Assembly: GCF_004340665.1 (NCBI RefSeq)
Contig: NZ_SLWO01000003.1
Span: 62,001 to 126,000 of the forward strand
Origin: Pedobacter psychrotolerans
GTDB lineage: Bacteria; Bacteroidota; Bacteroidia; Sphingobacteriales; Sphingobacteriaceae
DNA: 64,000 bases
Reading direction: 5' to 3'
This document shows positions 43,699-52,704 of this stretch, one piece after another (position 1 is the first letter of the stretch; each line of letters starts with the position of its first letter). The notes beneath the pieces were generated by a model. It searched no databases, was not told where the DNA came from, and worked only from the letters and a program-made list of their open reading frames with translations. Position numbers and translations under genes: made by a program.

Positions 43699-44905
43699 CT
43701 AATTCTCCTGCAATAATATTCATACTACTCATGTTGATAATGGCATCAGACAATAACATGCCTTCGCTCATTGGTGCAAACATCTGGTAATTTATAAAAC
43801 TAGGTCTGCGAAAGTGTAAACGGTATGGCGTACGACCACCATCATTAATCAGATAGAAACCCAATTCTCCGTTCCCACCTTCTACAGCGTGATAAACTTC
43901 TGCTTTTGGAGCATCAATTTCACCCATCACAATTTTAAAGTGATAGATCAATGCTTCCATATTGTTATAAACTTCTTGTTTTGGAGGAAGATAGAAATCA
44001 GGAACATCAGCATGAAAAATACCTTTAGGTTCTGTTTTCAACTTCAAAATTGCCTGCTCAATAATGCGCAAACTCTGCCACATCTCTTCGTTACGAACTA
44101 AATATCTGTCGTAAATATCACCACTGGTTCCTACTGGAACTTCAAAATCAAAATCTTGATATGATGAATAAGGGTCGCTTACCCGAACATCATAATCTAC
44201 ACCTGTCGCACGCAAAAGTGGACCAGTCCAGCTATATTCTAAGGCAGCCTCTTTAGTAACTTCAGCAACACCAGCTGTTCTATCAATAAAAATACGATTA
44301 CGGGTTAAAAGGTTTTCGAACTCTTTTAAAGCTACTGGAAACTCTTTTAAAAATTTATTGATTTTGGTAAAAGCAATTTCATTAAAATCTCTTTCAAAGC
44401 CACCAATACGACCAATGTTAGTGGTTAAACGAGCGCCACAAACCTCTTCGAAGATCTCGTAAATATGCTCACGGAATTGAAACAGGTAAAGGAATGTTGT
44501 AGTTGCCCCGGTATCCTGACCAATAATCGTATTACAGATAATGTGATCGGCAATACGTGAAAGCTCCATGATGATTACGCGAAGATAATCTACACGTTTT
44601 GGCATTTGGATATTCAGCAACTTCTCAACCGTCATGTGCCAGCCCATATTATTGATAGGCGAAGAACAATAGTTTAAACGATCAGTAAGTGGTGTGATTT
44701 GATAAAACGGCCGATGCTCGGCAATCTTTTCGAAAGCACGATGGATGTACCCAATTGTAGAAACGCCGCTCACAATCCGTTCGCCATCTAATTGCAAAAC
44801 GTTTTGAAAAACGCCATGGGTTGCAGGATGCGTTGGGCCTAAATTTAAGGTTACCAGCTCACTTTGCGGGTCGTTATCTGTATATACCGGATGGTTATGA
44901 TTCAT
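43691..44905 (-). CDS. nuoD: NADH-quinone oxidoreductase subunit D
   Basis: A 404-aa 49-kDa-type subunit, separate from NuoC (not a CD fusion). Key blocks are LGPTHPATHGV, which lines the quinone site, YCSSPINNMGW, and the C-terminal DAIINMSSMNIIAGELDA. It forms the quinone-reduction site with NuoB. It follows nuoC by 5 bp and overlaps nuoE. Confidence 0.96.
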   Translation of the reverse strand: MNHNHPVYTDNDPQSELVTLNLGPTHPATHGVFQNVLQLDGERIVSGVSTIGYIHRAFEKIAEHRPFYQITPLTDRLNYCSSPINNMGWHMTVEKLLNIQMPKRVDYLRVIIMELSRIADHIICNTIIGQDTGATTTFLYLFQFREHIYEIFEEVCGARLTTNIGRIGGFERDFNEIAFTKINKFLKEFPVALKEFENLLTRNRIFIDRTAGVAEVTKEAALEYSWTGPLLRATGVDYDVRVSDPYSSYQDFDFEVPVGTSGDIYDRYLVRNEEMWQSLRIIEQAILKLKTEPKGIFHADVPDFYLPPKQEVYNNMEALIYHFKIVMGEIDAPKAEVYHAVEGGNGELGFYLINDGGRTPYRLHFRRPSFINYQMFAPMSEGMLLSDAIINMSSMNIIAGELDA

Positions 44906-44910
44906 ATAAA

Positions 44911-45411
44911 TTACCTTCCAAAAAATTCGTCTTTTTTATCAACTCTGTTCGGATCTTCTAACGGATATTGTTTCAACATGGGGTGAACACCTAAATCGTC
45001 CATATTTAAAATCCGGCGTAAATCAGGGTGACCTTCAAATTTAACCCCGAACAAATCATACGTTTCACGCTCCATCCAATTCGCACCTTTCCAAATTGTT
45101 GTTGCGGTAGGAATAGTTGGATTTTGCTCAGAAATGAAAACCTTAATTCTGATCCTTACTTTCTCTACCATATTGTTTAGATGGTAAACTACCGCAATGC
45201 CATGATCTTTACCAGGATAATGAACAGCAGTAATATCAGTAAGGAAATTGAACTTTAATTCTTCTTTAAGATAGGAAAGCACATTAATAATCACATCTTT
45301 ATAAGTTACAATAGTTAAAAAGCCATATGGCTCAGAAACAGCAGTAACTTTTTCGCCGAACTTTTCAGTCAGCTTAACATGAACATCGTTATTTAGTGTC
45401 GTTTCTTCCAT
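44911..45411 (-). CDS. nuoC: NADH-quinone oxidoreductase subunit C
   Basis: A 166-aa 30-kDa-type subunit. The family motif ERETYDLFGVKFEGHPDLRRI is split here by the conserved YDLFG and HPDLRRIL blocks, and the end is PLEDPNRVDKK. It scaffolds NuoD and NuoB. Its start overlaps the nuoB stop by 1 bp. Confidence 0.95.
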   Translation of the reverse strand: MEETTLNNDVHVKLTEKFGEKVTAVSEPYGFLTIVTYKDVIINVLSYLKEELKFNFLTDITAVHYPGKDHGIAVVYHLNNMVEKVRIRIKVFISEQNPTIPTATTIWKGANWMERETYDLFGVKFEGHPDLRRILNMDDLGVHPMLKQYPLEDPNRVDKKDEFFGR

Positions 45412-45953
45412 TATTTAATGCCGTATTGACCTAAAAGTTCTTTATAATAATCAGAGTTTCTTCTTCTGCCTGATTCGTTTCTTACCAAATCCTGAATACG
45501 TTGAAAACCATCTAAAATGGCTTCTGGTCTTGGCGGGCAGCCTGGCACATAAACATCTACCGGGATCACTTCATCAATGCCTTGCAAAACAGAATAAGTA
45601 TCGAAAATACCACCACTACTTGCACAGGCACCAACAGCCATTACCCAACGTGGCTCTGCCATTTGGATATAAACTTGTTTTAATACAGGAGCCATTTTTT
45701 TCGCAATAGTTCCCATTACCATTAAAACATCTGCCTGGCGAGGAGAAAAGCTTAAGCGCTCTGCACCAAAACGACCTAAATCATAGTGAGAACCCATGGT
45801 AGCCATAAACTCAATTCCACAACAAGATGTGGCAAAAGGTAACGGCCACAATGAATTAGAACGAGCTAAACCAATCACTTTATCTAAAGAAGTGGCGAAA
45901 TAGCCAGGTCCTTCGGTTCCTGGAGGTGCGTCTACTATATTAATTTCACTCAT
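45411..45953 (-). CDS. nuoB: NADH-quinone oxidoreductase subunit B
   Basis: A 180-aa protein from ATG 45953 (MSEINIV). The N2 cluster ligands are seen in ATSCCGIEF, GACASSGGIFDTY and VPGCPPRPEAI. An upstream in-frame start would read through a terminator-like hairpin and adds unrelated residues. It carries the last Fe-S cluster before quinone. Confidence 0.95.
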   Translation of the reverse strand: MSEINIVDAPPGTEGPGYFATSLDKVIGLARSNSLWPLPFATSCCGIEFMATMGSHYDLGRFGAERLSFSPRQADVLMVMGTIAKKMAPVLKQVYIQMAEPRWVMAVGACASSGGIFDTYSVLQGIDEVIPVDVYVPGCPPRPEAILDGFQRIQDLVRNESGRRRNSDYYKELLGQYGIK

Positions 45954-45962
45954 GTTTATAAA

Positions 45963-45994
45963 CAAAAAATGCTCATCCTTTTGCAGAATGAGCA
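45963..45994 (-). terminator. Terminator-like hairpin between nuoA and nuoB
   Basis: On the minus strand TGCTCAT, an 11-nt loop, then ATGAGCA followed by six T. It sits 10-40 bp before the nuoB ATG, within the nuo transcription unit. It may be an attenuator, an RNA processing or stability element, or a weak terminator. Confidence 0.6.
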
Positions 45995-46139
45995 ACAAAT
46001 TTACAATATTTAAAAGGCAATTAAACAAGCTTAACTTGATTTAGAACCTTTCTAAATAATTAAAGAGAATACTAGATAGTGTAATTGATACACTTTTAGT
46101 TTTCAGTTAAAATTAGTGGATTAAGAACTGTCAATTGGA

Positions 46140-46511
46140 TTAGTTCCAGTCTAAAACTTTTTTCTTTATTACATAAATAAAGCCTAAAAGTAATGTCCCC
46201 ATAAAAATGAACATTTCGATCATTCCGTCCATTCGCAATGCTCTGAAATTTACAGCCCATGGATACATAAAGATCACTTCAATATCAAACAATACAAAGA
46301 GGATCGCTACAACGAAATATTTGATGGAAAATGGCTGACGGGCATTACCTACACTTTTCACGCCAGCTTCAAATACCTCAAGCTTATCACTGGTTTTACG
46401 TTTTGGGCCTAAAAAGTGTGTAGCAACCAAAGTGGTAACGACAAAACCTAAAGCAACAATTACTTGAAATATAATTGGTAAAAAATCTATTGAGGTACTT
46501 TGTGCTTGCAT
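46140..46511 (-). CDS. nuoA: NADH-quinone oxidoreductase subunit A
   Basis: A 123-aa, three-helix membrane subunit. Family motifs KLEVFEAGVKSVGNARQPFSIKYF (split over the loop) and FVLFDIEVIFMYPWAV are present. It is the first nuo gene and has its own promoter. It is separated from nuoB by 186 bp, the largest gap in the operon. Confidence 0.94.
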   Translation of the reverse strand: MQAQSTSIDFLPIIFQVIVALGFVVTTLVATHFLGPKRKTSDKLEVFEAGVKSVGNARQPFSIKYFVVAILFVLFDIEVIFMYPWAVNFRALRMDGMIEMFIFMGTLLLGFIYVIKKKVLDWN

Positions 46512-46530
46512 AATCTAATATTTTCTGACG

Positions 46531-46562
46531 CAAAAGTAAAAGAAAAAGGCAGAGTAACCAAA
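46531..46562 (-). promoter_or_regulatory. nuo operon promoter
   Basis: TACTTTTG (46538-46531) is an exact TAnnTTTG -7 box and TTTG (46562-46559) lies 20 bp upstream as the -33 box. The start would lie roughly 10-15 bp before the nuoA ATG. The -33 box falls inside the terminator hairpin of the neighbouring TPR gene. Confidence 0.65.
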
Positions 46563-46573
46563 CTCTGCCTTTT
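46544..46573 (-). terminator. Terminator of the TPR-protein gene
   Basis: 12-bp stem AAAAGGCAGAGT / ACTCTGCCTTTT around a 6-nt loop, about 20 bp past the stop at 46595. It overlaps the nuo promoter. Confidence 0.8.
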
Positions 46574-46594
46574 CTAAATTATTTAACTTTAAAA

Positions 46595-48310
46595 TTATTT
46601 ACCTTTTCCTTTAGCTGCAGGAGCTGATAATTCTTTCAATTTCGCTGCAGCAAATGTTCCTGTAGGATATACCGCTACACTTTTATCAAAATACTCTTTT
46701 GCTTTTGCTTTATCAGTATTGAAATAAAACCCTCCAAGGTTATCATAAGCTTCTGATAATTTTTTAGCATTAGGTGTTACTAATTCTGGTTTTTCAGTTA
46801 CTTTTTTGATAAACATTTCAAAGTGAGGTACCATTAATCCTTTTGGCGCCTTTTCATCATCCATTAAACTATTAACCCTTGCACGGTATAAATATGCATC
46901 AGTTGTTTCTGGAGCAAGTTGAGCTACTTTTGCTATAGAAGAATCTGCTTTAACTAATAGATCTTTAGAAGGATTTTTCTTAGCTGAATATTGAGTAGCA
47001 TAATCAAAATAGTAAGCTAATCCATCATAGAAATAGCTATATAACACGCCTTTTCCATTAGGATTTGCAGCAATCACTTTATCGTATATCTGAGCTGCTT
47101 TAGCATACTTTTTAGCATCGAAAAATGTTTTAGCAACTTCTGCTAAAGCTTCAACATTAGTTGAATCTTTTTCTACTGCCTTAGTGATGTTAATTAATGC
47201 TAAACTGTCTTGACCAGATTTTAATTGTGCTTTACCTAAGTACAAATAATCAAATCCTAAGATTTTATTTTGATCTTTTTCCTTAGCAAAGAATTCATTC
47301 ATGCTGGTTAAGGCTGCTGGATAATTTTTATTTTCATAGGCAGCCCATCCTTTTAATCTTGATACAACAGCACTTTTAGGATCATTAGCTGGAGCCTGAA
47401 TAGCTGAAGCAACTTGTTCTAAAGTAGCATAATCTTTTGCATAAAATAAGAATTGTGCATAACGTAATTGAGACTCTAAAGATTTGTCTGTCAAATCCAT
47501 ATATTTTTTATAGTTCTCAATTCCTTTTTTAGCTTTTTCCTGATCAGTACCAAAACTACTCCATTGTAAGTAAAGCTCACCTAATTCACGATATGCAGGA
47601 CCATAGTTTGGATCCGCAGCAATTACATCTTGTAATTCTTTCTCTCCTTCTGGAAATGCTCTGGATTCCTTATACATTTTACCAATCTGAGTTTTAGCTC
47701 TACGATTATTTGGATCTACATCACCAACACGCATGTAAGGACCTAATGCCTCAGAATTTTTCTTTTGCAAAGCATAAGCATCACCTAAAGCTAAGAAAAC
47801 CTCTGCATCTTTATCTTTCGAATCTAATTCATCAGCTTTGGTAATATTAGCTAGAGCATTGGTGAAATCTGGTTTAGACACATCATCACTAGGTTTATCT
47901 TGTGCTAAATAAGCTTTACCAATTTCCAGATAGGTTTTGTAATTTTTTTTATCTAATTCGATAGCCTTATCGAAGTTGGTTTTAGCAGAAGTTGGATTAT
48001 TAGATAACATATCTGCTTCACCTAAACCAATCAGGTTTAAGTTGTTTTTAGCGTCAGCCGTTAAGCCTTTGGTAAATACAGCACGGGCTGAATCAATATA
48101 ACCAGTTTTTAAATAAACTAAACCCAGATTATAATAATTATCACCGTTTGAGGCTTGTGAGCTCACCAATGATTTAAGCATTGATGTTGCTTTTTGATAC
48201 TGTTCAGCGTCAATGGCTTTTTTCGCATCATTTAAATTTTGAGCAAAAACTGCAGAACCCATCAACACCAAACCTACATTTAAGGTTATTGCTTTCTTTA
48301 AAATTTTCAT
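46595..48310 (-). CDS. Exported tetratricopeptide-repeat protein
   Basis: A 571-aa protein with a signal peptide (ends GSAVFAQ) and roughly ten TPR-like helix pairs over about 25-555, such as NYYNLGLVYLKTGYIDSARAVF. The C-terminus is Ala/Lys-rich (APAAKGKGK). TPR proteins scaffold complexes. It is the last gene of the ExbB-ExbD-TonB transcription unit, so a role with the energy-transducing complex in the periplasm is plausible. There is no enzymatic motif. Confidence 0.8.
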   Translation of the reverse strand: MKILKKAITLNVGLVLMGSAVFAQNLNDAKKAIDAEQYQKATSMLKSLVSSQASNGDNYYNLGLVYLKTGYIDSARAVFTKGLTADAKNNLNLIGLGEADMLSNNPTSAKTNFDKAIELDKKNYKTYLEIGKAYLAQDKPSDDVSKPDFTNALANITKADELDSKDKDAEVFLALGDAYALQKKNSEALGPYMRVGDVDPNNRRAKTQIGKMYKESRAFPEGEKELQDVIAADPNYGPAYRELGELYLQWSSFGTDQEKAKKGIENYKKYMDLTDKSLESQLRYAQFLFYAKDYATLEQVASAIQAPANDPKSAVVSRLKGWAAYENKNYPAALTSMNEFFAKEKDQNKILGFDYLYLGKAQLKSGQDSLALINITKAVEKDSTNVEALAEVAKTFFDAKKYAKAAQIYDKVIAANPNGKGVLYSYFYDGLAYYFDYATQYSAKKNPSKDLLVKADSSIAKVAQLAPETTDAYLYRARVNSLMDDEKAPKGLMVPHFEMFIKKVTEKPELVTPNAKKLSEAYDNLGGFYFNTDKAKAKEYFDKSVAVYPTGTFAAAKLKELSAPAAKGKGK

Positions 48311-48384
48311 CGGATATTCTGTTTTTTTAATAAAAATGAAGTGTCTGTTGAGATAACTTCGTGGTTCAATTTATAATTTGTTAT

Positions 48385-49293
48385 TTATTTTCCTTTTGTC
48401 AGGTTAATCTCTCTCGGCATTAACTTATGAGGACCAAGTCCAGATTTAAGTACAATTAATTGTCCTCTCTGACTTCTTAACCATGTTGCAAATCCTGTGC
48501 CTAAACCATCTCTACCCTCACAATCTATAATATTTACGTTTCTTAGAAAAGGATAGATTCCATTAATGAGATTATCTTGTGTTGGTTTGTAAAATTGATC
48601 GTCTCCTATTTTACCTTTCAGGTTTTTTACTCCTAGTGTTTTTATTTTAGATAGGTAATCTGCATATTTTGTATTTCTGTCAGAAACCCAATCTACCCCT
48701 AAAATACCAATAAAATTTTTGTCTTCGGCTATTAATTTAATTACTTCTGCACTTGATTTTTTTGAATAAACACCTTGAGCAGGAAATTGACTAATATTAG
48801 CCAATTGCTTAAAGTATTGAAAGGTGCTTGAATAAGTATTATCAAAGACCAATTTTTTAACCGAAGTTTTTCCTTTTCCTTGTAAAATATCAATAACTTC
48901 TTTAACGGTAATAGTACTGTCGATATTGTCTTTGTTCGTGATTAATGCAATACCATCTACAGCAAAACGTGTTGAATTAATTCTTATGCCTCGTTGCGTA
49001 TAATATTTCTCTTCCGCTTTAGTTAGTAATCTTGGCATCACAATCACCCTCACACTGTCATTTAAAAAAGCAGGAATAATTTTCTCCTCCGGCTTAACCG
49101 TAATCTGAAATTTGGCATCCGGATAATCAAGACTAAAAATATCAATCTGCTCTTGAACGATTGGACTTACGCTTTCATCAACTAAGATTTTTAATACCCC
49201 ACTTGTCCTCGTCTCCTTAATTTGAGGAGTCTTATCCTTTCTCTTGCAAGAAATGAAACCCAAGACTATAAATATTAAAAGTATATTTCTCAT
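48385..49293 (-). CDS. PstS-like periplasmic binding lipoprotein
   Basis: A 302-aa lipoprotein (lipobox GFISC, Cys16) with a type II periplasmic-binding fold. Visible blocks are GVLKILVDESVSPIVQEQ, FAVDGIALITNKDN, VKEVIDILQGK, FLRNVNIID and GFATWLRSQRGQ. It resembles phosphate-binding PstS, but no pstCAB permease is nearby. Instead it is in an operon with TonB/ExbBD genes. It may bind a ligand for signalling or help outer-membrane uptake. The ligand is unknown. Confidence 0.75.
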   Translation of the reverse strand: MRNILLIFIVLGFISCKRKDKTPQIKETRTSGVLKILVDESVSPIVQEQIDIFSLDYPDAKFQITVKPEEKIIPAFLNDSVRVIVMPRLLTKAEEKYYTQRGIRINSTRFAVDGIALITNKDNIDSTITVKEVIDILQGKGKTSVKKLVFDNTYSSTFQYFKQLANISQFPAQGVYSKKSSAEVIKLIAEDKNFIGILGVDWVSDRNTKYADYLSKIKTLGVKNLKGKIGDDQFYKPTQDNLINGIYPFLRNVNIIDCEGRDGLGTGFATWLRSQRGQLIVLKSGLGPHKLMPREINLTKGK

Positions 49294-49302
49294 TACTGGA
49301 TT

Positions 49303-49530
49303 TTAATCTCTTCTGCCAAGACTTAACAGTCTTACAAAAGCGTAAAAAATTAGGAAGACACCTATAGCAATTCGTCCCCATGCAGGAATGAAATTAAACC
49401 TCATTCCTAGTGGTGCCCAAAAGATAAAGGCAAGTCCCATTACTAAATATAAAACGAAGGTGACTAGGCCTAAAATGAGCAAAAACCGCTGTTTAGGCGA
49501 TTTTTGCTTAAAAATATCAAAATTTAACAT
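49303..49530 (-). CDS. Small two-helix membrane protein
   Basis: A 75-aa protein with two hydrophobic segments (about 17-38 and 47-66) and charged ends. No family is recognised. It lies 6 bp after tonB and 9 bp before the binding-protein gene, so it is part of the operon. Confidence 0.65.
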   Translation of the reverse strand: MLNFDIFKQKSPKQRFLLILGLVTFVLYLVMGLAFIFWAPLGMRFNFIPAWGRIAIGVFLIFYAFVRLLSLGRRD

Positions 49531-49536
49531 TTACTT

Positions 49537-50358
49537 TTAGTTCAATGTAAAGTTAACGTTGATGTTATACTTTACCCTTACTGGCTTACCATTTTGGATA
49601 CCTGGGTTCCAACGTGGACTAGCTTTTAAAACACGGATAGCTTCTTCATCAGTTCCGCTACCCAAACCACGGGTAACTTGAATATCAGTTAATTTACCAT
49701 CTTTTTCAACAACGAAAGATAAAAATACTTTACCCTGTACGTTATTTTCTTGTGCCATTGGTGGATATTTAATTGCTCCACCTAAGTATTTATAAAACTT
49801 AGCGATACCTCCTGGATATTCGGGTTGTTTCTCGATACTAACAAAGTCATAAACCTTATTATCATCAACAGCAACGGCAGCTTCTCTTTTTGGTCCTTCG
49901 CCTACTGGCTCAGCAATTACAATATCCGCAGTTGGATCACCTTTAATATCTCTTTGACCTGGATCTGCCTCTTTAAGTTTCTCAACTGTTGGTGGCTCCT
50001 CATCACGTACCTGCTCATCTGGCTTTACAATCGCAGGTGGCATTTTAACCTGATCCACTTTTGGTGGCGGTGGCTCTACTGGTGGTGGAGGTGGTGTTTT
50101 TGGATCAACTGGTGGCGGTGGCGCAATAACTACTTCCTGCGCTTTTTCTACCTGCTCAGTATCATTCATAGAACCTTTGATAAGGCCATAAATTTTGGGA
50201 GCGAAGAAAAGTGCAAGGAAAATTATTGAACCAATAATTAATGCCCGTGTGGTATTGGCCCCATTGGTTTTACGCAATTGGTAGGCTCCATAGCTTTTGT
50301 TCTTTTCAGCAAAAACTACTTCAATCCACTCCTTTCTTAATATATCTAACTTTGACAT
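49537..50358 (-). CDS. tonB: Energy transducer TonB
   Basis: A 273-aa protein: a short cytoplasmic start, one membrane helix (about 38-60), a Pro-rich linker (about 78-130, runs of PPPPP and PPPPKV) that can span the periplasm, and a C-terminal TonB domain (about 180-273, YPGGIAKFYKYLGGAIKYP, GKVFLSFVVEKDG and VRYNINVNF-like end). The long N-terminal start MSKLDILRKEWIEVVFAEKN is the Bacteroidota type. It transmits proton-motive energy from ExbBD to outer-membrane receptors. Confidence 0.93.
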   Translation of the reverse strand: MSKLDILRKEWIEVVFAEKNKSYGAYQLRKTNGANTTRALIIGSIIFLALFFAPKIYGLIKGSMNDTEQVEKAQEVVIAPPPPVDPKTPPPPPVEPPPPKVDQVKMPPAIVKPDEQVRDEEPPTVEKLKEADPGQRDIKGDPTADIVIAEPVGEGPKREAAVAVDDNKVYDFVSIEKQPEYPGGIAKFYKYLGGAIKYPPMAQENNVQGKVFLSFVVEKDGKLTDIQVTRGLGSGTDEEAIRVLKASPRWNPGIQNGKPVRVKYNINVNFTLN

Positions 50359-50375
50359 GATTACGGATTTAACAA

Positions 50376-50882
50376 TTATAAAATACCCTTCTCCTTCATG
50401 AATGCTTTTTCATTATCAAGGATATTTTCATCATCAATCTGACGAACTTTAACCTTTAATATTTCTAATTCATCCATAATATCAACGAAGTTTTTGAAAT
50501 TTGATCCGCTGGTTGGTTTAACCAATACAACGAAATCACCCTTCACTCCAGATGCATCTGCAACTTTTCTGTTATCGATAATCGCTTTTTCAACCTGTGA
50601 TAAACTTTCTATAGTTGGAGCTGTTGCACCAGCCTCTCCCATATACCAGGCTACCTTATCGCTTTTACCCAATAAAATAGTCATGGTTTTAGAAGCTTTC
50701 AGTTCCAATCTGTTTTCCTTATTGTTATCATCCTTATCAGGCTTTACAATATCCATCGCTTGTGGCGTAGAGATTGATGTAGTTAAGATAAAGAATGTAA
50801 CCAAAAGGAACATCAAATCTACCATCGGCGTCATATCGACTCTTGGCGTGGCTTTCTTCCCGCCTGTGTTTAATTCTGCCAT
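50376..50882 (-). CDS. exbD: Biopolymer transporter ExbD (second copy of the operon)
   Basis: A 168-aa protein with a single helix near the N-terminus (DMTPMVDLMFLLVTFFIL, carrying the conserved membrane Asp) and a periplasmic domain. It lies 3 bp after another ExbD and 17 bp before tonB. Two different ExbD proteins in one operon could form a mixed dimer in the ExbB pentamer. Confidence 0.92.
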   Translation of the reverse strand: MAELNTGGKKATPRVDMTPMVDLMFLLVTFFILTTSISTPQAMDIVKPDKDDNNKENRLELKASKTMTILLGKSDKVAWYMGEAGATAPTIESLSQVEKAIIDNRKVADASGVKGDFVVLVKPTSGSNFKNFVDIMDELEILKVKVRQIDDENILDNEKAFMKEKGIL

Positions 50883-50885
50883 TTC

Positions 50886-51500
50886 TTATTTTCTTCTAGC
50901 TTCTGCGTTGGTTACCAATAAAAATTTGTTAACTTTTTGCTTCTGCAATACATCCACGATCTTTTTAATTACAGGATATTCTTCTTTTGAATCTCCTTTG
51001 ATACTTACACGCATCGGTTGCTGATTAACTTCAGCAGTTGCTTTACGCGCGAGTAAAACCCAGTTATTCAACTGATTATCAGTAGAATCCGTAGGAATAC
51101 CTGTTTGAATGCCTGGCTTCATACGATCGCCGCCTGGCATGTTTATAAACTTTTTAAGGTCTGCAACTGGTACTCCAAAGGTTCCGATAACCGAAAACCT
51201 GTTCACTTCATCAGGTGTAAACTTGATATTGTACTGCTCTCCAATTAACTCTAAGGTTCTAGCCCTTACTTTTTGGCCAGCCACTTCAAAGAATACCTTA
51301 CCTTGACCAATGGTTAATGTTGCATTGTTCTCAGCTGGTACCTTAAATTCATATGTTGATGAAGGCGTAGATACCGCTAATGGTTCTGGTTGCTTTGCCG
51401 TAGCAGTTAATATGAAGAACGTAAGTAACAGAGCAGCTACATCGCACATGGCAGTCATATCTGTTACCGTACTGGTTCTTTTAACTTTAATTCTAGGCAT
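50886..51500 (-). CDS. exbD: Biopolymer transporter ExbD (first copy of the operon)
   Basis: A 204-aa protein. The N-terminal segment VTDMTAMCDVAALLLTFFIL holds the conserved Asp of the ion-translocating helix. The periplasmic domain (about 45-204) is longer than in the second copy. It is separated from ExbB by 74 bp. Confidence 0.92.
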   Translation of the reverse strand: MPRIKVKRTSTVTDMTAMCDVAALLLTFFILTATAKQPEPLAVSTPSSTYEFKVPAENNATLTIGQGKVFFEVAGQKVRARTLELIGEQYNIKFTPDEVNRFSVIGTFGVPVADLKKFINMPGGDRMKPGIQTGIPTDSTDNQLNNWVLLARKATAEVNQQPMRVSIKGDSKEEYPVIKKIVDVLQKQKVNKFLLVTNAEARRK

Positions 51501-51574
51501 AATATTATTTACTTTTAATAATGATGATCTTTTTCCCGGTTTTCCATAAAGCCGGTAAAAATTATTTCAAAATA

Positions 51575-52405
51575 TTATTTATGCGAACTAGCGTAAGTCT
51601 GAACGATGCTAAATCCTGCTTCGTCAATTGCGTATGTTAACTTGTCAATTTTTGATGTTAAAATGTTATACATGATGATCGCTAAAGTAGATACACCGAT
51701 ACCAGTCATGGTATTGATTAATGCCTCAGAGATACCCACCGCTAATGCTGATTGATCTGGAGCTCCAGAATTTGCTAAACCGGCGAAAGCACGGATCATA
51801 CCTGTTACTGTACCTAATAAACCGATTAACGTACCAATTGATACCAAAGTAGCAATGATCGTTAAGTTTTGCTCTAACATAGGCATTTCTAAAGCAGTAG
51901 CTTCTTCAACCTCTTTTTGGATGGCAACAATTGATTGCTCCACATCTAAATTAGTGTCAGCCTCAACTTCGCTATATTTTTTTAAACCTGATTTAATCAC
52001 GTTAGCAACAGAACCTTGTTGTTTGTCACACTCAGCTTTAGCAGCTTCGATGTTACCAGCATTTAATAGACCTTTTACTTTAATGATGAAAGTATCTAAA
52101 CTAGATTTTCCACTTGCTTTACCAATTACGATTAAACGTTCAATAGAGAAAACGATTGTAGTTAATAATAATCCGATTAAGATTGCTACAATTGGACCAC
52201 CTTTGTAAGCAGTACCTGGATAGTTGTTTGGTAATGGTAAATTTTCATTGTTGTTGTCGATAAAGTTAGCTGGATCTCCTAACACAAATCTCCAGATAAT
52301 AAATCCAATTACGATACAAATAGGAATAACCAATGTTGCGAAAACATTTGATGCACTTGAAGAGCTCTCTTTTTTAACAGTTGTTGGTTTTGGTGCGTTT
52401 GCCAT
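51575..52405 (-). CDS. exbB: MotA/TolQ/ExbB proton channel protein
   Basis: A 276-aa protein with an N-terminal helix (about 23-43), a further hydrophobic segment at about 70-92, and the paired C-terminal helices of the ExbB/TolQ fold. Those carry LTIIATLVSIGTLIGLLGTVTGMI and GISEALINTMTGIGVSTLAI, each split by the conserved loop. It forms the ExbB pentamer around ExbD. It is the first gene of the operon and has a clear promoter. Confidence 0.93.
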   Translation of the reverse strand: MANAPKPTTVKKESSSSASNVFATLVIPICIVIGFIIWRFVLGDPANFIDNNNENLPLPNNYPGTAYKGGPIVAILIGLLLTTIVFSIERLIVIGKASGKSSLDTFIIKVKGLLNAGNIEAAKAECDKQQGSVANVIKSGLKKYSEVEADTNLDVEQSIVAIQKEVEEATALEMPMLEQNLTIIATLVSIGTLIGLLGTVTGMIRAFAGLANSGAPDQSALAVGISEALINTMTGIGVSTLAIIMYNILTSKIDKLTYAIDEAGFSIVQTYASSHK

Positions 52406-52504
52406 TTTTTTTTAATTTTTAGTTTTAGTTCTTGTTTTTAATTTTTAGCTGTTTTATCTTTTGTACTACACACAACGGATTTGACTTGATTTTGTTGCGA
52501 AAAA

Positions 52505-52534
52505 CAAATTTATAAATTGATTTTAAATTACAAA
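52505..52534 (-). promoter_or_regulatory. Promoter of the exbB-exbD-exbD-tonB operon
   Basis: TAAATTTG (52512-52505) is an exact TAnnTTTG -7 box with TTTG (52534-52531) 18 bp upstream. It would give a leader of about 90 nt before exbB. Confidence 0.65.
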
Positions 52535-52606
52535 TTAATAAATCAATAAACAATTAAATCGTTACCTAAGATTTTTGTTTATTGCAAACATACTTGGTGT
52601 ATAACA

Positions 52607-52637
52607 AAAGAATTGCCTCAGCCGGAGGCAATTCTTT
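52607..52637 (-). terminator. Terminator of pckA
   Basis: Perfect 13-bp stem AAAGAATTGCCTC / GAGGCAATTCTTT with a 5-nt loop and T-rich flank on the minus strand, about 70 bp past the pckA stop. The remaining 299-bp gap to exbB is AT-rich and holds only the exbB promoter. Confidence 0.85.
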
Positions 52638-52704
52638 CACAATAAAACCTAAAAAAAAACCTAATTGCAAATTTTTCGTTCAAAAAATGCATTTTAAAGC
52701 TCAT

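Noticed and set aside
49825..50229. Plus-strand open frame rich in Trp opposite tonB
   Set aside because: It is the antisense of the Pro-rich linker (CCN codons read as NGG), which produces long Trp-rich frames by chance.
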